DNA from: Melieria omissa
Taxonomy: Eukaryota > Arthropoda > Insecta > Diptera > Ulidiidae
Direction: 5' to 3'
Length of the DNA stretch: 64,000 bases
NCBI GenBank assembly: GCA_963971225.1
Contig: OZ020269.1
Location: 28,933,783 to 28,997,782 of the forward strand
The first letter of the stretch is position 1. Each line of letters starts with the position of its first letter. Positions 1-10,412 of the stretch are shown in pieces. The position numbers and the translations under genes are program-made. A model generated the notes under the pieces. The model did no database searches, had not been told where the DNA came from, and saw only the letters and a list, made by a program, of their open reading frames with translations.

Positions 1-1463
1 AAAGGCGAACGCCATCAGGACCTCACGCCCCACCGGCGCGCGCCGCCAACAACAAACGGCAAAGCGACATGGCATAGGCGAATGAATACAACAGCAGCTT
101 CCGCTGTCGGTGTGTATGTATGTGTTTGTGTTAGATATGTATGTGTGTGTGTGAGTGTGCGCGATCCTTGTCCACGTTGAGACGCTCCTTCGGTTCGTGC
201 ATTTGTTCGGTTTGTGTTCGCTTGCTCGTTCGCAGATAAATTACAAATTGTTTCGTTGGCTTCAGTATAGCCGTTGTCGTCTTCTTCTTCTGCTTCCACT
301 ACATGCATACACACATAACGACACACGTGCGGCAAGTGTAAATGAGCGCCTCCTGCGCCCCGTTGGGGTGCAGCGGCAACATGCCAGCGCTGTGCTCGCA
401 TTGTTCGCATTCGGCTGGGCAGACAGTGGCAATGTGCCTTACCCAACACTTGCTGTGCGCCCGTCCGCTCACCCGCACCCGACACCCCCACACACACACA
501 CACACAAACTTAGTTGGTATGTGTACGCCGGCTGCTTGTCGACGGCGTTGTCGTCGTTGGAATTTCTCTAAAAATGTTCAAATTTACAAAACACCCAACC
601 CGCACTCCGCACTCCGCCCACCGACTGCCCCAAGCGCCTGTTTGCCGCAGTCCGCCAGCGCACCCTCCTTATCGGCAGCGCTTATCTTCATGTACTCTCG
701 TGTGCGCGTCCTTCTTATCCGTGCGTCACCGGCTCGCCCGCGCGCCCGCTTGCCGACCAACGGTCGTGCTGGCCGTGCTGGCAAAGCAAAATGTTGTAGT
801 TTCGTTTGGCAGCAACATTTTGCAACGTTCCCAAAAATTCGCGGCTGCCAGCAGTAGCGACGGAGGACGGTGTAGGGGAACGATGTGCGCCTTCACGCAG
901 GCACAAAAGAAACTTTGCTCATAAAAATAGACGGGCTTAAATTGTGATAAAAAACAACAACATTAAAACAAAAAGCAAACATAAGGCAACAACAACAACA
1001 CAGTGAAGACGGTAAAACCTAAAAATGTATGCAGCAGCGCTTTCAAACTGGGTTTTTTGCATTTTTCCCCATTTAAAACATAAAACCCCTTAACTCTTAA
1101 TATGAAACGCTTTGATTGGCTTTGAAGCAAAGTGAAAATCGCTTAAGAGTGCAAGAAAAAAGCATAAAACTAAGAATTATTTTAAAATTAATTAGAAAAC
1201 TTGATAAATAAAAACTATTAATTGAATACATTTTTCAACATTATAAAAAATTTAACAAATTTAAGTTATGCAAATATGGTTTAATTATTGATTTAAAACG
1301 AGGTTAGGACCGTCTAAAAGTCCATGAAAGTGGAGTTTTTGAGGTATTCACTGTCCGTTTATTGTTCAACTTTTTAGCTCAACTAAAACATTGCTTAGAT
1401 TTAATATTTTGTATTTAACTTTATTTATTTATTATTTACATTTTATGGAATTTTTTGGTGTCC
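1..1463. other. non-coding, CA/TG-rich then AT-rich
   Basis: I see no gene here. Positions 1-900 are comparatively GC-rich and hold short CA/TG and TATG runs (for example around 110-155 and 490-507). Open frames occur on both strands, but they are low complexity and overlap one another, so I do not call them coding. From about 900 to 1460 the sequence becomes AT-rich with CAA and poly-A runs. It could be intron or UTR of a large gene outside the window; nothing decides this. Confidence 0.6.
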
Positions 1464-1971
1464 ATGACTATGACTATGACTATGACTATGACTATGACTA
1501 TGACTATGACTATGACTATGACTATGACTATGACTATGACTATGACTATGACTATGACTATGACTATGACTATGACTATGACTATGACTATGACTATGAC
1601 TATGACTATGACTATGACTATGACTATGACTATGACTATGACTATGACTATGACTATGACTATGACTATGACTATGACTATGACTATGACTATGACTATG
1701 ACTATGACTATGACTATGACTATGACTATGACTATGACTATGACTATGACTATGACTATGACTATGACTATGACTATGACTATGACTATGACTATAACTA
1801 TGACTATGACTATGACTATGACTATGACTATGACTATGACTATGACTATGACTATGACTATGACTATAACTATGACTATGACTATGACTATGACTATGAC
1901 TATGACTATGACTATGACTATGACTATAACTATGACTATGACTATTATGAATATGACTATCATGACTATGA
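1464..1971. repeat. (TATGAC)n hexanucleotide microsatellite, about 84 units
   Basis: A nearly pure run of the hexamer TATGAC spans about 500 bp. It is interrupted by a few TATAAC variants near 1793, 1865 and 1925 and decays at the 3' edge. Because the unit is six bases long and lacks stop codons in several frames, it gives long artificial dipeptide ORFs on both strands (Tyr-Asp, Met-Thr, Ser-His, Val-Ile). None has a non-repeat domain attached, so this is simple repeat DNA and not a gene. Confidence 0.97.
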
Positions 1972-2079
1972 TTTGGCATAGTTTCAAAACAAGCAGTCAA
2001 AATGGAAACAGGAAAACATAGACTGTCGAACGACAAAGAAAAATTTGCTCCACCGCATTAGTCTAAAAAATTTCAGACT

Positions 2080-2325
2080 CAACATTTTTCTGTGGGGCAC
2101 GCATCTTGAAGAGGTTGTCGAAATTCTTTGACTGAATGTTTCTCTGGTAAAGTCCGAAATTGATAACGATCCAAGATTTTCCCAGAAAAAGATTGCTGAT
2201 GAACTGTGCTTGAATGCCAGTGCTGTATTGCGAATATTAAGCAATCATCTTAAGAAATTAGCACGATGGGTGCCTCAAATTTTAACCGAAACTCAAAGAG
2301 AGGCGAATGAGCGTTTTGCTTAATA
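2080..2325 (+). pseudogene. decayed mariner/Tc-type transposase N-terminal fragment
   Basis: In one plus-strand frame the stretch 2148-2322 reads as a helix-turn-helix segment typical of mariner-family transposases. It has a run resembling DPRFSQKKIADEL, then LNASAVLRIL, then a basic RWVPQILTETQRE block. That order (recognition helix, then a WVP.xLT motif) is characteristic of the DNA-binding half of mariner transposase. There is no intact start, no catalytic DDE/D part downstream and no clear terminal inverted repeats, so this is a dead fragment. The exact family is uncertain. Confidence 0.6.
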
Positions 2326-4964
2326 TTTTATTCAAAAATGTTAAATTGAGGGTCCAGCCTCTATAAAATTGTAACAAACTTAGCTTTAAAAATGCGACCC
2401 AGAAGCTCAACAAAAGTCAGCAACAAATAAATATCTATCGGATCAATCCACAAAAGTTTTTGAAACAAATTTAATGAACCTTTCAAATTTTTTATATGCT
2501 CCATTTTTTTTACTCACTTCATTTGGAATAATTTTAACTGTTTAATGTAATAAAATCATTTTAACGAATTAACAAAGAAGAGCAGATCCAATATTTCGAC
2601 TTTAGCCTCGCTAACCAGGTCCAACAGACACTTTGCACTCAAAGTATGGAGTGGGAGTGGTATAGTTTTGACATTTGGATGGGTCTCAACAAAACTGTTT
2701 TTTTTGTGTCGCACGGTGTAGTAAATTTAAAGTTATTGTTCTCACTCAGTGCCTCATAACTTTGTCATTTATCTTTCGATTATATTTATATAAGGTTTAA
2801 AATCTGTGTAAATAATATATCTTTCATCTTAGATTTTAAAATCATAGGAGATAATTTATTTTATCTATAAAAAAGTTTAAAAATGTTTAAAAATTTTATG
2901 ATTTTTTAAAATGGTTCGACCATTTTCACTTAAAATCCACTTTTTTTTTAGTTTTCAGCAGCAGTAACTTCACCAAATCTCATCTGATTTGAACAATCTA
3001 TATCTCGCTGGAACGGCTAATGGAACGGAACGAGTTCGAACGACGCACCGTTTGTGTTAGTCGAATGATTCGTTTACGAGATATGTGCTCATAACTGAAA
3101 CAACAGGAAAAAACTGGGTTTTCAAAGATTTTTCAAAAACGCTTCTTAACAATTTTTTGTTTTCAGTTTCGTCTTCAGTGGTCTTTGTTTTTAGGTGCAC
3201 GCGAGTAACCCATTTTTTGTCGAGTAGTATAACAGACCAGAGTTGCCAAAATATTAGACCAGTAAAATTTATATTTTTCAGGTAAATAGTTGAGAAAATG
3301 AAAATATTTCTCCGACACTTTAAGGTGAGAAATAACATGTGTAACATGTAACATGTAATAACATAACAAATGTTAGCTAATTGCTAGATGAGAAAAGGAA
3401 TCTTAGTGATTTTTTATACTTTTCTTTTTCTAACAAAATCCCTAATTTTTTCTAATTTCTAATTTTTTTTTTATAAAATTTCGAATTCCCAGCTCTTGTA
3501 ACTTCTTACCAGAACTTTTCACTTTTTTGTGAATTTCAATTACAACTTAAAAAACGTAAAACGTTTTTTCTACTATTTTATCAATTTTTCAAATTTTCCA
3601 AATGTTTATACTCTTTCACATTTGTGTCGTCGATCTAAACGTTTCTTACTATATTTTCAATTTAGTGATTTTTGTGTTTTTTTTGCAACTTTTGCCTAAT
3701 GCGCCAGTGACGACGAATGCCCCAAAAACCGATGACTTAGCTTAAACGCTTTAAGGACAATGCGAAACGAAACGTGCGCTTTAATGTTCCTGGTGCTCGT
3801 CTTTGCGCCCCCAACCAGCCACGTCGCTTTCGCCGCCTCGCCTTGACAGCAGACCGACGAGCATAGCTCAACTCTCTCAACTCTTTGCTTCACTTGCAAT
3901 TTTTCCTTGTCGTACCTACCCATTACCCCTCCCCGGCCCCCGCACAGACACGACCAAACTGCTGCATCGCCCCAACACGAACCGAGCCCCCAATCGTCGC
4001 GGCCAGCAGCCCCGGCAGTGGCAGCAGCACAAAAGCGTTTCGGTGCCGTTCGTCGTCATTTAGTTTTTTGCTTGCTTTCAGCTTCAACATTGGCTCAGGC
4101 CCTGACTCCATGCAGCTCCACTGGCAGCGCAACGGCAACGTGCCGTCTATTATTTCTTTGTTGTTGTCTTTCCTTGCCTTTTCTGTCATTTTTTTGTTTT
4201 TTGCTTTTGTTATTTCAATTTTTTTCTGTGGACTTTTTTCGCATCGACTTTTTGTTAGAATAGCAAAAGTTTTGGACGCATGGACGTACTCGGCTTTGTT
4301 GTAAAAGAAGTTGAGGCAATGCTGCTGGCGCAGCGTCAACACTGCGACGGCGGGTACGGCGAAGCGGTGCTGCAGTCGCAAGCAAGGGTGGCGTGCGTCT
4401 AGCTGTGGGTAATGGACAGCCGGGCGGCAGCACACAGCCACATAGTCGCACAGCGTTGGCGGCACATTCGCAACATCCACCCAGCGTCCCGTTGCGCGTT
4501 GCGCGTTGTGCGCACACGAGCCAAGCCAAGCCAAGCCAAGTGTAATCCCTGCAGCAGCAGCAGCAACAAAGCTGAGCGTTTTTATGGCCGATGTGTGCGT
4601 TCAAGTCCAGAGCGGCGATTAAAGCGAATTCGGCAAAGTTGGCACTTTCGCAGCATTAAAGCCACTTAAATTATTAGCGAGAGCCGAAAGCAAACGTGAG
4701 CCGGTTCGGGCGCCCTTTCGACACAATCGAATAGGACTAACAGTGCGACTTTAGGTCGGCTGGAGGGTGTCACCCAAAATGTTTACATTGTCACATTTTA
4801 TTTCTAATTTTGTATATTAAAGATTTCGAAGCAGTGCCGATGCGAAATATGACAACAATTGGCAACAACGTTCACACCTAGAAGAATCGGTAATGGGCGG
4901 CATGTACGATTCAGATACGATATGTCCACAATATAAGTGACGTTATATCAATTATTAAGGCAGT
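2326..4964. other. non-coding; AT-rich then a GC-richer block
   Basis: I see no supported gene. Positions 2330-3700 are AT-rich with poly-T runs. Positions 3700-4680 are GC-richer, with CAG/GCAGC runs and a short AGCCA tandem (about 4520-4540), and short overlapping ORFs on both strands that look like composition artefacts. The GC-rich part could be UTR or intronic sequence of an unseen gene. Confidence 0.5.
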
Positions 4965-5735
4965 GTAAAAAAAATCCAAGGCAAACGAATCCAAGAAAGA
5001 AAGTATTAAACAAAATAATATAATCATTAATTTTTGGAGCTCAAACGGGAGATGGATTGTTAACAACGCCTACGCAGTTCGGTCCTTAAGCATTATTTCG
5101 AACAAATTCCAGCTTATCTTGAGTTGAGGGGACAGTCAACCTTCTTCCGAAATCAAACAGGCGATTTTCCAACTTTTTTTTAACGAAGCATTGGGCTGCT
5201 GGGATGTTGGGTGCAGAATTTATGGACTCTTGCCTTGAACCCATCAATTAAAAAATGCTGGGGAAAATGTTTGCAGGGAGATCATTTCACAATGAAAGAT
5301 GAATTGTTAGCCACATCCACTTACTACGCCTACTTACACGCCTACTTACTACCAGTTTGGTCCTTAGCCATTGCTTCGAACAAATTCCAGCCAAAGCCGA
5401 GTTGACGCGACAATAAATCTTCAGGAGTTCCGGGGCCAAATCAGCGATTTTCTTATGCCACTAGAGGGTTCCTTAGGCCCTCATTCTATAGAATAACATA
5501 ATCAATGCTTCCTGGAACAAAAACGGGAGACAAAGTATGAACCACGCCTACTTGTGGGTTCCTTAGACCTTCATTCTATGAAATTACATAGTCATTGCCA
5601 CCTTTGAAACAAACGGAAGATGCACCACGCCTACTTGCTACCTTATTCGGCCCTTAACGATTGCTCCGAACACATTCCAGCTAATCCCGAATTGACGGGA
5701 AATTAACCTTTATCAGGACTTTAGAGGCCAACCGG
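4965..5735. repeat. degenerate tandem repeat, unit about 280 bp, 3+ copies
   Basis: A recurring module contains a CACGCCTACT-like block, then TTCGGTCCTTA, then CGAACAAATTCCAGC, then a GAGTTGACG-like block. It is seen near 5061, near 5325 and near 5621, a spacing of about 260-295 bp. A further partial copy near 5470-5570 repeats the CCTTAGGCCYTCATTCTAT and AACATAATCAATGC parts. The units differ at many positions, so the array is old. No coding potential is evident. Confidence 0.7.
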
Positions 5736-6388
5736 GCGAGAGGAACGTCCCGCTAGTGGAATCCACTTCATGGCCTTCCTTGCAATGTCGTTGTCTTCTT
5801 TGCGAAAAGTGCGAACATTTCGAATTACATACAACAACAAAATCTGGGCTCCGGTTCTATGTAAAACCGATCTAACTTCGTCTCGTCTGGGTCATAATTA
5901 TTTAATTTTATTAGCTTTTTATTTATTTAATTTTTTATTTTATTATATTTTATTATTTTTTATTGTATTTATCTTTTATATATTTATTTATTTATTTATT
6001 TATTGTTTAATAATTACTATACTCACAATTATGTGTAAAAAACTAAAAACTGTAATTAAAAAATTGCTCCTTTAAAAAAAACTGTTTAAAGTAAATACTA
6101 AATATTTTTCTTTAAATGATTTAAATTTGTTTTGACATTTTAAGTTTTCAACTAAAATATGCAGTTTTCTTATTTCAAAATACTTCCAAGACTTTCAAAA
6201 ACTACTCGAATTCCAAAGACAAACAAAATTTTATTCCTGAAACTCCGGCGTTTGCCATGTTGCATGTTGTCATATAGCAACCAAATAACAAAAGGGTTAA
6301 GAAAACAACATAACCTTCAACTTTGGCACATTTATGTTTTTCGTTGCGTCATGAAACAACTTTAATACGTCATTGAATCGTCGGCACC
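5736..6388. other. AT-rich 5' flank of the first receptor; homology to later spacers starts near 6040
   Basis: From about 6040 this sequence matches the regions upstream of the second, third and fourth receptors (from about 10790, 17390 and 22980). The matches include a block beginning TATGCAGTTTTCTTATTTC and a GGGTTAAGAAAACAACA block. Short ORFs of 65-71 codons start at the ATGCAG in three copies but are disrupted upstream of the fourth. They are more simply explained by DNA homology than by coding. Before 6040 the sequence is AT-rich and unshared, so 6040 is the left edge of the amplified unit as far as I can see. Confidence 0.6.
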
Positions 6389-6460
6389 ACATAATCTAAA
6401 CTTATCTATAATTTATAGAATATACATTCATATCTATTTATGTTTATAGTGCGAATGATT
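6389..6460 (+). promoter_or_regulatory. conserved promoter-like block upstream of Gr1
   Basis: About 70 bp from CACATAATCTAAAC to the GTGCGAATGATTATG start of the upstream ORF are almost identical before all four receptors. The core is the imperfect palindrome CTATAATTTATAG (6406-6418), a TATA-like element about 190 bp before the receptor ATG. Strong conservation relative to the surrounding AT-rich DNA suggests core promoter or 5' UTR function. The transcription start is not visible from sequence. Confidence 0.45.
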
Positions 6461-6622
6461 ATGTTAATTGAAATGACTCAACCTTGTAATCAACAGAATG
6501 GCTTCAATAGGCTCAAATTGCGTTGTTGTAGAGCTGCGGTCGCTATTGTGCTCGTCACGACCGCGACAGGACTCAGTCGAATTCTTTTAACCGAGACATG
6601 CCAGATATGCGGTGCAAGCTGA
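6440..6622 (+). other. conserved 60-codon upstream ORF overlapping the Gr1 start
   Basis: An ATG-initiated 60-codon ORF ends at a TGA inside the first codons of the receptor, overlapping it by 16 nt in another frame. The same ORF, with the same length and overlap, is present before all four receptors. Its C-terminal half contains a hydrophobic run (VAIVLVTTATGLS) that resembles a first transmembrane segment. If it is in the mRNA it should repress receptor translation. Alternatively it is the relic of an older N-terminus lost by frameshift, or it survives only because the copies are young. Confidence 0.4.
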
Positions 6623-7904
6623 TTCAAACCCGAGCCAAAAGCTTTCATCGAATTTGCCGAATTTTGCTGATCTACGATCTCCGCTACAACCGCAACACAC
6701 GACAGCTGGAACGAAAAAGGAGCAACCGTAGTTTGAGATTTTTAATTCATCTGCTGTTGGTCTTGATCAGCACCGTTATGTCCAGTGGCATTGTGTTAAT
6801 TGCTATTTTCAGTCTCATCACCAACCGCTTTTTTACGGACGAGACCAGCTTGTACACGCAGCAGCTGGTTTTAATGTCCAGCATATCTGTGACGCGCTGC
6901 TATTCCATTGCATATTTGTTGAAGATGGCGGTGTCGCCATCTGATCGAAAGTTCCTCGAGCACCTATTGATCAACGTTTGGAAGTTGAAAGCACAAGTGC
7001 GGGCCCTCACCGGAGCGGATGTCCGCGTGCTGCCGCAGCTGAGGACGTTGCTGCAGCTGAAGCACGTCGTCGTGGCCGTGCAGCTCTGTGTAATGTCGGT
7101 GCCTTTTTGTTTGGCTGCCTTTCCGCTGCCGTATTTCCTGCTGATCGAGTTCAGCTACTACGCCTACCAGACAATGCAACTGACCTTACTGAGCCTGCAT
7201 CGCGACCTGAATGCGCTGCTCGAAAGAGGAAATCATCGCAGCGAGCGACGCGCAGTGTGCACTGCCAGCTGCAGGAAGACAGCGAAGCGTCTGCACCGAG
7301 TCATGTTGCTTTTGTATCGACTCGGGAAAGCGCACGCACAGTTCACGACACAGTTTCACTGGTATCCTAAGCTGATCTACCTCACAATTTTCAGCTGCAT
7401 TTTCAACATAAGCAAATACGTAGTCTGTCTCTTTCTGAACTTCAAAGGGGACAGCAGCTTTGGGTTTAGCGTACTCACGGAGGTTGTGTTTGAGATACCG
7501 TTCATTGTGTTGCCCTGGCTGAAAATTAGTCTGATGGCCTCCATAAACGATTCACATCTGGAGGAAGCCAAGTTCTCGCTCGATCTGTGCACAGTTGCCA
7601 TTGCGAAGCTGCCGGCCGAAGGCGAAGACTGCGGCTGGTGTAAATCGATAAAGAAATCGGTGAGTATGTGGCTGAATGGTGTGGATGTTGTGCATAATGT
7701 AATTGAAACGGCTTCTAGGTTGAGGCGTTTCTGTTGCACACTCAACTGCATCCGCCCACGCTGAACGTCTTCAGGAACACGAGCCTGGATCGGCAGTTCG
7801 CATGGCATTTTGCCATATCATCGATTCAGTATGCATTGACCTGTGCGCAATTCGAAATAATCCATGCAAAGGAATGCCAACGATACCCAGATCGTAGTGT
7901 ATAA
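6607..7904 (+). CDS. gustatory receptor Gr1 (7tm_7 family), two exons
   Basis: Insect chemosensory receptor, expected to form part of a ligand-gated cation channel in gustatory neuron membranes. Exon 1 is 6607-7659; intron 7660-7718 (59 nt, phase 0, GTGAGT...TTCTAG); exon 2 is 7719-7904. The product is 412 aa, normal for the family. Hydrophobic segments lie near residues 13-27 (weak), 43-70, 86-106, 151-180, 257-279, 285-308 and 378-397. TM7 carries the family signature Y-x5-QF (Y389, QF395-396); the usual preceding Thr is Gln. The start is the Met shared by all copies; this copy alone has another in-frame ATG three codons upstream (6598). It is first in a four-gene head-to-tail array. The frame is intact and it looks functional. 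Subfamily was not determined; the short N-terminus recalls Drosophila Gr36/Gr59-type receptors. Confidence 0.93.
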
Positions 7905-8014
7905 TGATGTAATATATATTCAATTCAAATCAATTTATGGTCAAAGTTTATACAAAGGATCACAAAACGTTAAACAAAATGTATGCACATTTACTATATT
8001 GGCTTGAATGATCC

Positions 8015-8020
8015 AATAAA
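8015..8020 (+). terminator. AATAAA polyadenylation signal for Gr1
   Basis: A canonical AATAAA lies 111 nt after the Gr1 stop codon, in the part of the 3' flank shared with Gr3. The RTE-like LINE remnant begins about 24 bp further on, so the signal has survived the insertion and the later deletion. Confidence 0.6.
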
Positions 8021-8043
8021 AGTGCACAACTGTATGTATTTGA

Positions 8044-10412
8044 AGCACCGCTTCGTAACGGCGGTGCCAAGGTAGACGAATTCCTTGACAACTTCAAAAG
8101 TACATCTGTCAGCCTGAATGTGAGATCCTAGCCGCTGCGAGTCCCTGCGTGTATACAGCATATACTTCGTCTTGCCCTCATTTACCACCAGACCCATTTT
8201 AGCAGATTCTCTTTCGATAGTCACAAGGGCAGCGGTGACATCTCAGCGTAGGCAAGGAGCTGGACACTTTTGTGGAAAATTGTGCCATTACGTTGTACAC
8301 CAGCCTTGCGCAGAACACTCTCTATGGTGAAGTTGAAGAGGTCGCAGGGCAAAGAACCGCCCTGTCTGAATCCTCGAACGGTATCGAATGGGTCAGAGAG
8401 GTCACTTCCAACCTTGACAGAGCTGCGCGTATTGCTCAACGTCGCTCTGCAAAGTCTCATGAGCTTTACCTAGTTCAGACAATGCGGCATATAGGCGATC
8501 CCTTATCGGGCTATCTAATGCTGCCTTGTAATCGAGATGGTGTGTATCGATTTGAATCTCATGGGTCTTCTCCAGGATTTGGCGTAAAGTGAATATCTGG
8601 TCGATGGTGGGACTTACCAGGTCTAAAGCCGCACTGATAAAGACCTTGCATGCAATGGGAAGTAGGCTGATACCCCTGTAGTTGGCGCATTTTTTTCGCA
8701 TATTGGGTCGCCTTTCTTCAGCACAGGGCAAAGAACACTGAGGTTCCAATCGTTGGGCATCCTTTCTTCCAGCCATATTTTGCAGCATGCACCCAATCAG
8801 GTCACCGCCGCCGGCCTTAAACAATTCAGCTAGTAGTCCCTCTGGCCCTGCAGCTTTATTGTTCTTGAGTCGCTTGATAGCGACCCAGACCTGGTCATAG
8901 CTGGGCGGTGCCGCCATCGTCGATTGGTGACGTTTTGGAAGAACATGCGAGCGTTATCCCTGTTCCTACACTCCTCGATTTTCTCACACTCGCGCATTTC
9001 TTGCTCCCGTTTCTTGCGTCTAAAAAGGCACCTCACTTTCTTCCTCTCCTCCCGGTATTTTTCTGTCACGTCTCGCATAGCAGCCGCCTGCAGTGTTTTC
9101 TTGTAGGCAGCATTCTGCGCTGCAGTGGCTGTGCAACACTCTTCATCGTACCATAGGTTTTTTGGGATGGGCGTCAAAAACCAAGGACATTTTCTGCGGC
9201 GGCTCGCATGAGAGGGATAAGTGAGCCTATAATCCGCCGACGTCATCAGGTGGAGAGTTGAGCGGAGTAGACTTCGGCTATCCCTTGTGATCGCAGCTTA
9301 CTGGTGTCCAGCTTTCTTTGCAAACTAGGTTGCGCGGTCTTCGCTGCGCAAAGACGCATGCGTACCTTGGCTGCAACAAAGTAGTGGTCCAAGTCGATGT
9401 TGGGTTCTCGAAACGTGCGCACATCTAGAATGCTAGAAGTATGCCTTCCATCAATCACAATGTAATCAATCTGGCTGCGGGTGGATTGATCGGGGTATAA
9501 CCAGGTGGCCTTGTGGATATCGAGGTGCTGGAATCTGGTGCTACTAACTACCATGTTTCGTGCCGCGGCGAAATCGATCAGCCTCAGACCGTTGTGCAAA
9601 GTGGCCGCATGGAGGCTGAACTGCCCGACTGTGGGACCAAATATACCTTCTCGCCCAAACTTTGCATTAAAGTCCCCGAGGACGATTTTAACGTCCAGGG
9701 CCGGGCACCCGTCGTAGACGTCCTCGAGCTTCGCATAGAAGTCATCCTTGGTCGCATTCCTCCTTCTCTTCCATCGGAGCGTGCGCGCAAATTAGGCTGA
9801 TGCTAAAGTATTTAGCCTTGACGCAGATCGAGGCCAGCCGTTCGTTCACCGAAGTAAACCGAGAGACGTGGTGGCGAAGTCTCTTGCTGACCACAAATCC
9901 GCAGCCAAATTCGCGCTTCTGCGCATGGCAGCTGTAGTAGATGTCACAGTCTGCTCGCTTGGAGCAACCTTGTCCTGTCCATCGCATTTCCTGGATGGCG
10001 CTGATGTCAGCCTTACATTTGCCGAGGGCTCCCGCCAGTTGGATAGCGGCACTTTCCCTATAGAGGGTCCGGACATTCCAGGTGCATATCCTAAAATCGT
10101 GGTCCTTTAATCATTTGTTGTGATCGTAAACATAGTAAGTTCCATCCGAGGCTTGCTTTTTGGCTTTCATTGGTTGCTGATTTTACATGGCGGGCACCAA
10201 CCAAACCTTGCGCACAACCCAAATTTCAAGTCCTGGGATTGGACACGCTGCACACATTGGTTCACTATTCAGTGGGTGCTGCAAAGCTATCCAGAAGGGC
10301 CGCGCGGAGGCTGTGTATCAGCTTAGATTGGACAGAGACAAGGATCGTTATGGCGTTCGCCAGGTTGAACGCAATCAGAGACTTTACCTTGTATGTCCGC
10401 TCCCATCCTTCC
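8044..10412 (-). mobile_element. RTE-like non-LTR retrotransposon, copy A, defective and 3' truncated
   Basis: Read on the minus strand, this holds an APE-type endonuclease (conserved MRWTGQG region; a GDFNAKFG motif near 9670-9690; RSQIDYI; and the SDH motif changed to LDH) followed by a reverse transcriptase (YRGISLLPI, a QIFTLRQILEKT block and GFRQGG). The frame is broken many times. The catalytic YADD box is lost: the codons for Tyr-Ala-Asp run into downstream sequence. The C-terminal domain and 3' end found in copy B are missing, as is about 190 bp near 8915. The order of domains and single-ORF plan suggest the RTE clade. The 5' end abuts GTATGTATGTCC at 10413. Confidence 0.85.

Noticed and set aside
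1391..2036. Long ORFs on both strands over the hexamer repeat
   Set aside because: They are created by stop-free hexanucleotide repeats and have no non-repeat domain.
6159..6365. 68-codon ORF upstream of Gr1 with relatives at 10982 and 17597
   Set aside because: Lengths differ (68, 71, 65 codons), the fourth copy is broken, and the similarity is explained by spacer duplication.
9505..10110. Plus-strand ORFs opposite the RTE-like LINE
   Set aside because: They are antisense shadows of the endonuclease region; the minus strand carries the recognisable motifs.
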